Shown here piece by piece: positions 63,903 to 64,000 of a stretch of DNA of 64,000 bases. The notes beneath the pieces were generated by a model. The model worked only from the letters and a program-made list of their open reading frames with translations. It did not search any database and was not told the DNA's origin. Positions within the stretch are counted from its first letter, which is position 1, and the number at the start of each line of letters is the position of its first letter. Origin of the DNA: Paenibacillus sp. 598K (GTDB taxonomy: Bacteria > Bacillota > Bacilli > Paenibacillales > Paenibacillaceae). The DNA lies in NCBI RefSeq assembly GCF_003851045.1, contig NZ_BFBX01000116.1, positions 1-64,000 of the forward strand, given 5' to 3'. Made by a program: the position numbers and the translations under genes.

Positions 63903-63931
63903 AGTATAGCGAGTTCGTATCCGACTGTCAA
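63903..63931 (-). promoter_or_regulatory. Sigma-A promoter of the leuA leader
   Basis: On the minus strand consensus TTGACA (63931-63926), 17-bp spacer, TATACT (63908-63903). T-box 2 follows directly. No second promoter was seen between the two T-boxes. Bases 63932-64000 hold nothing recognised. Confidence 0.9.
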
Positions 63932-64000
63932 CAATTGTTCACCAAAGAAATGGCAGCCCAGCGTTCCACTTCCGCAACTTTTCGGCCTGTCATGCGTCTT

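Overview
The window looks like a chromosomal contig from a Gram-positive, spore-forming, high-GC member of the Paenibacillaceae (Paenibacillus or a close relative such as Cohnella). This is inferred from several features: SLH-anchored exoproteins, a copper-amine-oxidase-N type surface protein, a GH67 alpha-glucuronidase with an AraC regulator, a NucB-type DNase, CIRCE-controlled groESL, T-box riboswitches, and a block matching the Bacillus subtilis ydiF-moaC-tatAy-tatCy-groES-groEL neighbourhood. No rRNA, tRNA, intact IS or CRISPR array was seen. Bases 1-49 are Illumina Nextera adapter plus index, so position 1 is an artefactual contig end.

Layout. 193-2796: an AT-richer block with an accessory SecA2 and a small unknown gene. 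2979-5899: alpha-glucuronidase (aguA) with a divergent AraC-type regulator. 5976-12490: metabolic and housekeeping genes (Nif3-like, repeat-tailed cupin, thrC, lplA, AAA+ ATPase). 12687-19077: cell-surface genes (seven-repeat exoprotein, XRE/DUF3169-like pair, beta-lactamase-SLH fusion). 19225-23910: alpha/beta hydrolase, small exported protein, nuclease-like protein, pepT, CheY-like regulator. 24043-28689: a two-component system followed by an ABC-2 transporter of the lantibiotic/bacitracin-resistance type. 28905-32331: beta/gamma-crystallin-like protein, CsbD, CobW-type metallochaperone, CorA. 32383-39118: two very large hybrid histidine kinases flanking a CheR-type methyltransferase. 39269-45918: stress protein, exported protein and glycogen synthesis (glgBA divergent from glgC). 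46067-47475: NucB-like DNase convergent with an ATP-dependent DNA ligase. 47966-52232: prophage remnant with a pseudogene, an intact pectate-lyase-fold tailspike and a truncated integrase. 52352-58581: groEL/groES, tatC/tatA and molybdenum cofactor genes. 58800-60743: ABC-F protein. 61565-64000: leuA behind two tandem leucine T-box riboswitches.

The most unusual material is intergenic. Three clusters of one short repeat family (ten copies), one cluster of a second family, and two unrelated tandem arrays all use a pitch of about 50-51 bp. Three of the four dispersed clusters have a two-forward/two-reverse arrangement that could fold into nested long hairpins. A cluster of DnaA boxes lies between the convergent ABC-F and leuA genes, away from any dnaA gene. 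Other points of note are a histidine kinase with a duplicated first membrane segment, an attenuator-like terminator in front of a nuclease-like gene, and an intrinsic terminator inside the tatA-tatC unit.
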